Source of the DNA: Sorghum bicolor
Taxonomy: Eukaryota > Streptophyta > Magnoliopsida > Poales > Poaceae
Assembly: GCF_000003195.3 (NCBI RefSeq)
Contig: NW_018396405.1
Location: 271,425-335,424 of the forward strand
Direction: 5' to 3'
Length of the DNA: 64,000 bases
The notes beneath the pieces were generated by a model. The model made no database searches and was not told where the DNA came from. It saw only the letters and a list, made by a program, of their open reading frames with translations. Shown one piece after another: positions 23,404-33,354 of this stretch. The translations under genes were made by a program, and so were the position numbers. Within the stretch, counting starts at the first letter, position 1, and every line of letters begins with the position of its first letter.

Positions 23404-26400
23404 CAAACCGTGTACCTACCTGGCACAGAAACTAACATTATCTCCAAAGAGACTGAAGTGAGATTCTATATGACACACGTCATCTACGAGTTCTATTGGG
23501 TGCTTCCAAATATATTTCTAAGCATATGGTACGTTCGATGCAATTCGTCCACCTATCTTGCATCAAGATTAGCACTATCTCCAAACAAAGCAAACTGAGC
23601 TTCCACTTGAGCCCCTTTACCCAGGAGTATCATCGAGTCCATCCAAAATGGTTTCTTACCCTATGATGCATTAGGCGCAAACTATGTACCTATCTTGCAC
23701 CAAAACTAACTCTATCTCCAAACAGACCAAAGCGAGATTCTATATGACACATGTCATCTAGGAGTTCTATTGGGGTGCGTCCAAATGGATTTCTTAGCAT
23801 ATGGTATGTTCCATGCAAACCGTGCAACTATCTTGCATCAAGATTAGCACTATCTCCAAACAGATCGAACCGACCTTCCACTTGAGCCTCTTCACCTAGG
23901 ATTATCGTCGGGTGCTTCCATAATGGTTTCTGAGCCTATGGTGCATTATGCGCAAACCATGCATCAATCTTGCACCTAAACTAACACTGTATCCAAACAG
24001 ATTGAAGCGAGATTCCATATGACACACATGATCTAGGAGTTCTATCGGGTGCGTCCAAATTGATTTCCAAGAATATGGTATGTTCCATGCAAACCGTACA
24101 CCTATCTTGCATCAAGATTAGCACTATCTCCAAACAGACCTAACCGAGCTTTCACTTGAGCCTCTTCACCTAGGAGTTCCATCGGGACCTTCCACAATAA
24201 TTTCTTAGCCTATGGTGCACTAGGCACAAACCATGCACCTATCTTGCACCAAAACTAATACTATCTCCAACTGGACGGAAGCGAGATTCCATATGATATA
24301 CTTCATCTAGTTGTTCCATCGGGTGCATCTACAGTTCCATCAGGTTTGTCCAAATTGATTTCTGAGCATATGGTATGTTCCATGCAAACCGTGCACCTAT
24401 CTTGCATCAAGATTAGAACTATCTCCAAACAGACAGAACCAAGATTCCACATGAGCCTCTTCACCAAGGAGTACCATCGCGTGCGTCCAAAATAGTTTCT
24501 TAGCCTATGGTGCATTAGGCACAAACCGTGTACCTATCTTGCACTGAAACTAACATTATCTCCAAAGAGACTGAAGTGAGATTCTATATGACACACGTCA
24601 TCTACGAGTTCTATTGGGTGCTTCCAAATATATTTCTAAGCATATGGTACGTTCGATGCAATTCGTCCACCTATCTTGCATCAAGATTAGCACTATCTCC
24701 AAACAAAGCAAACTGAGCTTCCACTTGAGCCCCTTTACCCAGGAGTATCATCGGGTCCATCCAAAATGGATTCTTACCCTATGATGCATTAGGCGCAAAC
24801 TATGTACCTATCTTGCACCAAAACTAACTCTGTCTCCAAACAGACCAAAGCGAGATTCTATATGACACATGTCATCTAGGAGTTCTATTGGGGTGCGTCC
24901 AAATGGATTTCTTAGCATATGGTATGTTCCATGCAAACCGCGCAACTATCTTGCATCAAGATTAGCACTATCTCCAAACAGATCGAACCGACCTTCCACT
25001 TGAGCCTCTTCACCTAGGATTATCATCGGGTGCTTCCATAATGGTTTCTGAGCCTATGGTGCATTATGCGCAAACCATGCATCAATCTTGCACCTAAACT
25101 AACACTGTATCCAAACAGATTGAAGCGAGATTCCATATGACACACATGATCTAGGAGTTCTATCGGGTGCGTCCAAATTGATTTCCAAGAATATGGTATG
25201 TTCCATGCAAACCGTGCACCTATCTTGCATCCAGATTAGCACTATCTCCAAACAGACCTAACTGAGCTTTCACTTGAGCCTCTTCACCTAGGAGTACCAT
25301 CGGGAACTTCCACAATAGTTTCTGAGCCTATGGTGCACTGGGCACAAACCATGCACCAATCTTGCACCAAAACTAATACTATCTCCAACTGGACGGAAGC
25401 GAGATTCGATATGATACACTTCATCTAGTAGTTCCATCGGGTGCATCTACAGTTCCATCAGGTTTGTCCAGATTGATTTCTGAGCATATGGTATGTTCCA
25501 TGCAAACCGTGCACCTATCTTGCATCAAGATTAGAACTATCTCCAAAATGACAGAACCAAGATTGCACTTGAGCCTCTTCACCAAGGAGTACCATCGTGT
25601 GCGTCCAAAATAGTTTCTTAGCCTATGGTGCATTAGGCACAAACTGTGTACCTATCTTGCACCGAAACTAACACTATCTCCAAAGAGACCGAAGTGAGAT
25701 TCTATATGACACACGTCATCTAGGAGTTCTATTGGGTGCTTCCAAATATATTTCGAAGCAAATGGTATGTTCCATGCAATTTGTGCACCTATCTTGCACC
25801 AAGATTAGCACTATCTCCAAACAAAAGCAAACTGAGCTTCCACTTGAGCCCCTTTACCCAGCAGTATCATCAGGTGCATCCAAAATCGTTTCTTAGCCTA
25901 TGATGCATTAGGCGCAAACTGTGTACCTATCTTGCACCAAAACTAACTCTGTCTCCAAACAGACCGAAGCGAGATTACATATGACACATGTCATCTAGGA
26001 GTTCTATTGGGTTGCGTCCAAATGGATTTCTTAGCATATGGTATGTTCCATGCAAACCGTGCACCTATCTTGCATCAAGATTAGTACTATCTCCAAACAG
26101 ATCGAACCGACCTTCCACTTGAGCCTCTTCACCTAGGATTATCATCGGGTGCTTCCATAATGGTTTCTGAGCCTATGGTGCATTATGCGCAAACCATGCA
26201 CCAATCTTGCACCTAAACTAACACTGTCTCCAAACAGATTGAAGCGAGATTCCATATGACACACATGATCTAGGAGTTCTATCGGGTGCGTCAAAATTGA
26301 TTTATAAAAATATGGTACGTTCCATGCAAACAGTACACCTATCTTTCATCAAGATTAGCACTATCTCCAAACAGACCTAACCGAGCTTTCACTTGAGCCT

Positions 26401-28012
26401 CTTCACCTAGGAGTACCATCGGGACCTTCCACAATAATTTCTGAGCCTATGGTGCACTAGGCACAAACCATGCACCTATCTTGCACCAAAACTAATACTA
26501 TCTCCAACTGGATAGAAGCGAGATTCCATATGAAACACTTCATCTAGTAGTTCCATCGGGTGCATCTACAGTTCCATCGAGTGTGTCCAAATTGATTTCT
26601 GAGCATATGGTATATTCCATGCAAACCGTGCACCTATCTTGCATCAAGATTAGAACTATCTCCAAACAGACAACCAAGATTCCACTTGAGCCTCTTCACC
26701 AAGGAGTACCATCGTGTGCGTCCAAAATAGTTTCTTAGCCTATGGTGCATTAGGCACAAACCGTGTACCTAACTTGCACCAAAACTAACACTATCTCCAA
26801 AGAGACCGAAGTGAGATTCTATATGGCACACGTCATCTAGGAGTTCTATTGGGTGCTTCCAAATATATTTCTAAGCATATCGTACGTTCGATACAATTCG
26901 TGCACCTATCTTGCATCAAGATTAGCACTATCTCCAAACAAAGCAAACTAAGCTTCCACTTGAGCCCCTTTACCTAGGAGTATCATCGGGTGCATCCAAA
27001 ATGGTTTCTTAGTCCATGATGCATTAGGCGCAAACTGGGTACCTATCTTGCACCAAAACTAACTCTGTCTCCAAACAGACCAAAGCGAGATTCCATATGA
27101 CACATGTCATCTAGGAGTTCTATTGGGATGCATCCAAATGGATTTCTTAGCATATGGTATGTTCCATGCAAACCGTGCACCTATCTTGCATCAAGATTAG
27201 CACTATCTCCAAACAGATCGAACTGACCTTCCACTTGAGCCTCTTCACCTGGGAGTATTATCGGGTGCTTCCATAATAGTTTCCGAGCCTATGTTGCATT
27301 ATGCGCAAACCATTCACCAATCTTGCACCTAAAAACACTGTCTCCAAACAGATTGAAGCAAGATTCCATATGACACACATGATCTAGGAGTTCTATTGGG
27401 TGCGTCCAAATTGATTTCCGAGAATATAGTATGTTCCATGCAAACCGTACACCTATCTTGCATCAAGATTAGCACTATCTCCAAAGAGACCAAACCGAGC
27501 TTTCACTTGAGCCTCTTCACCTAGGTGTACCATCGAGAACTTCCACAGCAGTTTCTGAGCCTATGGTGCACTGGGCACAAACCATGCACCTATCTTGCAC
27601 CGAAACTAATACTATCTCCAACTAGACCGAAGTGAGATTCCATATGGTACACTTCGTCTAGTAGTTCCATCGGGTGCATCTACAATTCCATCAGGTGTGT
27701 CCAAATTGATTTCTGAGCATATGGTATGTTCCAGGCAAACCGTGCACTTATCTTGCATCAAGATTAGAACTATCTCCATACAGACAGAACCAAGTTTCCA
27801 CATGAGCCTCTTCACCAAGGAGTACCATCGCGTGCGTCCAAAATAGTTTCTTAGCCTATGGTGCATTAGGCACAAACCGTGTACCTATTATGCACCGAAA
27901 CTAACACTGTCTCCAAAGAGACCGAAGTGAGATTCTATATGACACACGTCATCTAGGAGTTCTATTGGGTGCTTCCAAATATATTTCTAAGCATATGGTA
28001 CGTTTGATGCAA

Positions 28013-28017
28013 TTCGT
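28013..28017. repeat. target site duplication TTCGT, left of Tat copy 2
   Basis: It is identical to 40223-40227 on the other side of the element. Joining satellite before and after restores an unbroken monomer 2. Confidence 0.95.
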
Positions 28018-28482
28018 TGTCGATGAAAGCTAGTCGGCTGTCTACCTTGGGGTATACCCACGGTAGTAGTTTATCGGTAGACGGTGCGCAAGCTACGAAC
28101 TTGATGGTGACGCAAGACACGGACATGGTTTTTATCTAGGTTCGGCCGCCGTGTGGGCGTAATACCTACGTCCTGCGTCTGATTGTATTGTTGTGGATTG
28201 TGTTGAGTTTAGATGAGATGTCCTAGGGGGTCCCTTGCCTCTCTTTATATAGTCCAGAGGGTAGGGTTACAGATCTGGAAACTAATCCTAGTGGTTACAA
28301 TTGCCATAGATAGTACAATATCAATTCCTATTCTAACCGACTAGAATCCCGCTTGATCTCCACGTCTTGTTTCCTTGCGTGAAACTCCGAGCAGTTAGAT
28401 CAAACCTCGGACTGTCTTCGTGATGGGCCAGGCCTCCTGGCCCAAGTCTAGCCGTAAGGGTATAGGGGTTTATACCCCCACA
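28018..28482 (-). repeat. 3' LTR of Tat copy 2
   Basis: In plus orientation it begins TGTCGATGAAAGCTAG and ends GTTTATACCCCCACA. It matches 39756-40222 and, reversed, 7868-8325. The adjoining CTACTCCCCGAGC (28484-28496) is the reverse of a purine tract and may be the plus-strand primer. Confidence 0.95.
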
Positions 28483-29037
28483 GCTACTCCCCGAGCACCA
28501 TGTATGGTGATGCAACACGCCGTCTTGAGCTTCTCCGACCAGCAAGACTTGACATCTTTGACTACCAGAAAGATCACCCAAATAGTTGCAACGGTATTTT
28601 GACCAACCTTGAAAACCAGTTGACCAACATCAACATCGAAGAAGTCGGTTGTTCGAAGAATGCATGGTGCTCTTGAGAAAAAAGATTTCTTTCCTGGCGA
28701 AGTGTGCCCACTTTACTTTTCTGAAAAGTACAGACTTTCAAAAAGCAAGCATATTCACCGCAAGGTGAAGTGTGCCCACTTAGTCCCTAAGCCTGGTAGT
28801 AGGTGACGTAGGCACGTGGTGCCAGGGTCTAAAAAGAAAAACCATCTTAAAACTTTTGGCACTAACATGCATCGCTAGATGCATCGTACCGATTAGTCCT
28901 CGAGCTTGCTGGAAGGCAAAGTATAAGCCTTGTAGCAAGGTCTAAAAAATAACAAAATTGCCCCTCGGTTGTATATGAGTCCCATTCATATGTAACTGAA
29001 AATTAAAACAGTCCCCAAGCTGTGGTCGGAGAGTAAT
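28483..29037. other. noncoding 3' region of Tat copy 2
   Basis: There is no coding frame I would support. A motif, GAAGTGTGCCCACTT, occurs twice (about 28699 and 28767) as a short imperfect direct repeat. The remainder looks like ordinary untranslated element sequence. Confidence 0.6.
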
Positions 29038-29420
29038 CGTGCTGGTGGTCGGAGCAGTCATAGGTTGTCGAAAAGGCAGACTGGTCGACCAGTCCCTGAG
29101 CATTTCATGCTCGGTGGTCGGTACGGTCCCCAGGATGGCGAATGAGCAGACTGGTTGACCAGTCCCCGAGTATATACTGCTCGGTGGTCAGTACAGTCCC
29201 TAGGATGGCGAATGAGCAGACTGGTCAACCAGTTCTCGAGTATGTACTGCTCGGTGGTCGGTACAGTCCCCAGGATGGCGAATGGGCAGACTGGTCGACC
29301 AGTCCCTGAGTATGTCATGCTCGGTGGTCGGTGCAGTCAACCGAGTTGTCGAATGAACAGACTGGCGGACCAGTCCTCGAGTATGTCATGCTCGGTGGTC
29401 GGTTCAGTCAATAAGTATGT
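29038..29420. repeat. 70-bp tandem repeat, about five copies
   Basis: Units start with CTCGGTGGTCGGTACAGTCC near 29110, 29180, 29250, 29320 and 29391, spaced 70, 70, 70 and 71 bp. A diverged unit lies before the first. Each unit contains CAGACTGGTCGACCAGTCC, with the palindrome CTGGTCGACCAG at its centre. The array lies between the 3' LTR and the start of the antisense gene. Tandem repeats in the 3' region of Tat/Ogre elements are known, and some have seeded satellites. Confidence 0.92.
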
Positions 29421-29706
29421 CTTGTTCGTTCCTCCAACAGACCCATTTGTCTTTGAAAAAAGCATATCACCACATTACGCGCGATGTGACAGAGCATCCT
29501 GACACATTGTCAGGCTGCTGCGTAAAAAGGTGCGCCTAGTAACTGTGCAGCCACTCTTTGTGCGGTCCAAGAAAAGGAAACCATCAATTTTGTAGAAAAA
29601 CCACCATATTTACTGGTGGTAATTATTGAGAACAGAAACGCCGCGGCCGCCGCAGGATCCGCCCACTTCCCCAGAATGCGGGAAGTGGTAGAGGTGGGGC
29701 TGTTGT

Positions 29707-29713
29707 TATAAAA
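29707..29713 (+). promoter_or_regulatory. TATA box upstream of the antisense gene
   Basis: TATAAAA lies 115 bp before the ATG at 29828. It is preceded by GC-rich sequence and the 70-bp repeats. The spacing suits a plant core promoter with a leader of roughly 85-90 nt. The function is inferred. Confidence 0.55.
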
Positions 29714-29827
29714 GCCCAAGGTCGTATCCTTGTTTTTTACCCGGCAGTTGCATACTATTGCCAAGCCTCCATCTTTCTCAGCACCTTCAAACCTCAAAAC
29801 CGAGCTCGAGACTTTCTAAGAGTTTCA

Positions 29828-32800
29828 ATGGCGAAGAGCGATGCCAAGAACAGGGCCGAGATGATGGCCAAGGAATGGAAGAAGTCCCGGAGCAACATAA
29901 GATCCCTCAACGACCTCATCGAAAAGGGACTCCTGCACAATCAGGAGCTCGGAGGATGGAGGGCACCGGAGGGAGAGAGCTACCCCAACCCCTGCGCCGG
30001 TGAGATTGTGGTCTTCGAGGATTTCTTTAAAAGGGGTTTTGGGATTCCTGTCCATCCTTTTCTCCAGGGTCTTCTTCTCTATTATGAGATCGGGATTTGC
30101 AATCTGCACCCGAACTCTATTCTTCTTATCTCCACATTCATCCATCTGTGCGAGGCCTATGTTGGAATAGAGCCGCACTTTGATCTTTTTCGCTATCTTT
30201 TTTGTTTGAGGAAGAAAGGAGCAGTTGGAGGCTCCAAGATTGCAGGTGGAGTATACGTCAATCTGCGTGACGGGATGAAGAACCGGTACCTCAGCTGCCC
30301 ATGGAACACTTCTCTCACCAAATGGTACAAGAAGTGGTTCTACATCAGGGAAGAGCCAGGCAGCGCCACGTTCTGCGACGTGGGCTACATCCCCGAGAAG
30401 AGGGTCAGCTGGATAGACCGTCCAGAATACACTGGACAAGTGGCAGATCTGATGAGCCTGATCGACTGGTCCCGCTTAGACGGGCCAGGAGTGGTCGGGA
30501 ACTTCCTTGTGCGTCGGGTGATGCCTTGCCAGAGGAGGATACACTCGGTGTATGAGTACGCGGGGAGCCAAGACCCGACCAGGATGTGCCCGGATGGTCT
30601 GGAGAAGGCAGAGGTCCAACAGCTGATGAACGAGTGATTCAACTTGTCTGATGATAACTTCGTTCGAAGTGATGACCGGATGCACGCCTTCAAGCTGGGA
30701 CGACTAGCTCCTAAGGTAATCAAGTACTGCTATTGATTTGTATTGTTATGTGAATACTGCAGTCTCTTTGATTTATGACTTGTCGTTTGTTCTATTGCAG
30801 ATTGGGGATATTGACCGGTGCTCGGTGTATGTATCACTGGCACCCGGTATGGACTAGCCTGCAGGGGTGGACCCGGCAGTGGACGATGCTGCTCGGTGTC
30901 CCCAATACACCGGCAGCGAAGAAGACCAACACCGACCGGCGTCGACCACCGAGGACAGGGTGGCGGGGAAAAGGCCAATGACCGCAGAGCCATCCCCTAC
31001 GAAGGCGTTGTCGGCGGAGACCAGCCAGGCCTCGAAGCGTCGTCGGCTCGTGAGGATCACCGATAACGAGGAAGAAGAGGACGAAGGTGCTCCGTCTTTG
31101 GTCCGACGGCCACGTAGTCGGCCTGACGTCGCGCCGATCGATGCTGAACGGGTGACCAGAGATCCTCCTGCCCCGCACACCGAGCCGACACGAATTGGAG
31201 GGGCAGCGGCGACTGGTAGGACCAGGAGGAGGTTCTTCGCAGTGACGCACAGGAGCTCCGACCTGTGAGTTCTACAACTTGTCTTCTGCACTTCCTTACT
31301 TCTTCTTGTTTTTTTTTGAATTTTGACGTCGGAATGATGTCTTCTTTTGCTAGTGCGGCATGGGATGTTGATCCGGGCAACGTTGCCAGCCAGAGAATAG
31401 CCGAGCCGGCGGTTGCCGTTGAAAATGCCGCCGAGTAGCCCGCCCAGGAGCAAACCGAGGGGCAGCCCGCGGTTGTGACCGTGATGGAGACCGTCGAGGA
31501 GGTCCCAGCTCAGGCGAGGACCAGGGCGAGCACCCCGTCAAGGGATGATGAGGCTGCACGGACACCTGTCCCGAGCAGTGTCACGGAGGAGGGAGACAAA
31601 ACCCCGACTTCTCCGCCAGCTGGAGAAAGGAGGGCCCCAACTCCACCCCGAGCAGAGGCTTCTTCACGAAAGGGTTCCCCTAGCCGGGGTAAGGGTCCAT
31701 TGATACCCGTGACCACGGCTGGGGGTAGCGCGGAGAGCGAGGAGCCCCAGGAAGCCTCCGACGATGAAGTGGAAGAGATCCAGGGGCGCCCCCATGATGG
31801 TCGCCAACACGTTTTCGTGTGGCGCCAACGTGGGGACCACTTCATCGGTCACGAAGAGCTTGCCGAGACCGAGGAGGCGGCAAGGGTAGAGCGTGCTGCC
31901 AAGCGGCTCGTCGATGAAGTCAAGGTAAGTGGTCTTGTGTTTTGCCAAAATATGTATATATTGTTGTTTGTTTACTTCACAATACGTATAATTCTTGTAG
32001 GGCGCAATGAAAATGGTGAAGTACCGAAAAAGGTGCTTTGACCAAATTGAAGGGATCGTGGCCGAGAATAAGGCCATGACCATGGAGGTGGATCGCCTTC
32101 GGTCGGAGGCCGAGGAGAAGGCGGCTGAGAAGGCAGCTCAGGAAGAGCGCCTGCTCGATCTTAATCGGCGACTAGCCGACAAGGATCGGGAGAAGAAAGG
32201 TAAGTCATGCGTTCCGAGCAGTTTTGTATTTAACTGCGTGGTCGGTTTTGTTGACCAGCGATTATTTCTGCAGATCTGGAGGAGGAAATTGATCGCCTCC
32301 GAGGAGAAAGGGAGCGGCTTGACCAGGAGCGTGCCGGTGCACTAGAGGCCGGGCGCCAGGCTGGCGAGGAGCTAAAAAACAAGAGTCGGGAGTTGGCCGG
32401 TAAGAGCTGTTTCGCCCTTTTTGACTACGCAACGTTCCTTTTCTCATGTTTATACTGACTTTTTGCTTGGTTCTCTTTGAACATATTGTCATAGTGCTTA
32501 AAGTCAACACTAAAAAGCACCTCGACGAGCTGGTCAAGGACCGAGACTCCTGGAAGACCAACTGTATCAAGATCTGGAAAGGAGTGGCCCCGGTTCTCGA
32601 ATTGATTAGCCTCGAGCTCCTCGAAGAGCAGCCCCGCACACCGAGGCTGACCTCGGTCGAGAAGGCGCAACAGGCGTGGGGCGGGCTTCAGCAGTTTGTC
32701 AAGGACACCGGGGAGTTTGCCGGAGCGCACGTCCTAAGCATGGTACGTGCGCACTACCCCCTGGTCGACTTGTCCCGGCTGGAGAGGGGATATCCCATGG

Positions 32801-33060
32801 AGGTTGGTCCGCATGAGGCTGATGACCTTCGTGTCGGTCTGCTCGATCTGTCGTCGACAGTGATCGGTGACATAAATCTCTATGGGACATCAACTCCCCT
32901 TAACCAGCCTGGATCAGACAGGTCAGCCAGGGAGTTGTCGGGGGCGTCCATTGCAGGAGATGGGCGGTCGACGCCTGCGGTCTCGACCAGCCAGATGCCG
33001 GTGGCCCCGACCCATTCGGCGGGACAGGAGAGCCGTGCGGGTGATCAGCCCGAGCAGTAG
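29828..33060 (+). pseudogene. six-exon antisense gene of Tat element (gypsy-type transposon domain, coiled coil), three nonsense codons
   Basis: Exons: 29828-30715, 30801-31264, 31354-31924, 32001-32199, 32274-32399, 32495-33060. All five introns (74-95 bp) are GT-AG, and the phases 0, 2, 0, 1, 1 join into one frame of 2814 nt (938 codons with stop). Exon 1 encodes a conserved globular domain (FLQGLLLYYEIGICNLHPNS, FIHLCEAYVGIEPHFDLF) of the type catalogued as putative gypsy-type transposon domain (Transposase_28). Exons 2-3 are acidic, Pro-rich and nuclear-looking (SKRRRLVRI, EEEEDE). Exons 4-5 form a coiled coil. Exon 6 is conserved with copy 1. In-frame stops at 30635 (TGA), 30855 (TAG) and 31436 (TAG) disable this copy. 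It runs opposite to gag-pol, like gene23 of Grande. Function is unknown; the exon model is mine. Confidence 0.85.
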
Positions 33061-33354
33061 GCTTGTAAAGTAGTCTATAGGAGTAGACTAGAGTCCACCC
33101 AGAGAGGTGTTTATTGTAAACTTTGTGTATAAAGTTTGTAACAAAGCTTAATTTATCATAACCATGGTTTTGAGCGCTGTAATGTTGTTTGAGTGATGTA
33201 TCACTGAGTCAAGTTGGCGGCCCTTGAGGACCTTTGTCCTTGAAAGTAATTGTGGCACTTGTCGAATATTTTGCGTATGAAAAAGTATATAGCAAGAAAG
33301 ACAAATTTTATTATTACTCACCATAAAAAATTTACAAATGAAATATACTGGAAC
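33061..33354. other. spacer between converging antisense gene and pol (copy 2)
   Basis: It is 294 bp long and holds the near-palindrome AAACTTTGTGTATAAAGTTT at 33118-33137, conserved in copy 1. It probably contains 3' ends of transcripts from both strands. There is no coding frame. Confidence 0.65.

Larger units (their letters stand above)
15818..28017 (+). repeat. 137-bp satellite in 8-monomer higher-order repeat, array segment 2 (12.2 kb)
   Basis: This is tandem 137-bp satellite of two alternating types. Type A carries CTTGCACC(A/G)AAACTAACACT and GAGATTCCATATGACAC. Type B carries CTTGCATCAAGATTAGCACT and CCACTTGAGCCTCTTCACC. Four A-B pairs make one unit. Monomer 7 is 158 bp because AGTTCCATCGGGTGCATCTAC is partly repeated. 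The marker recurs near 16496, 17611, 18722, 19841, 20958, 22076, 23194, 24312, 25430, 26549 and 27665, mostly 1111-1119 bp apart. About eleven units are present. The recurring short minus-strand frames are a by-product of this repetition. Confidence 0.96.

Noticed and set aside
16479..27875. A minus-strand frame of about 73 codons recurring every 1118 bp in the satellite
   Set aside because: It is a by-product of the repeat. It spans monomers 7 and 8, its boundaries vary with single-base changes, it has no codon signature, and similar frames arise wherever the unit lacks a stop.
29828..30637. Host gene captured by the retrotransposon
   Set aside because: The same antisense gene is present at the same position in copy 1, and an antisense gene at this place is known for the lineage. 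It belongs to the element.
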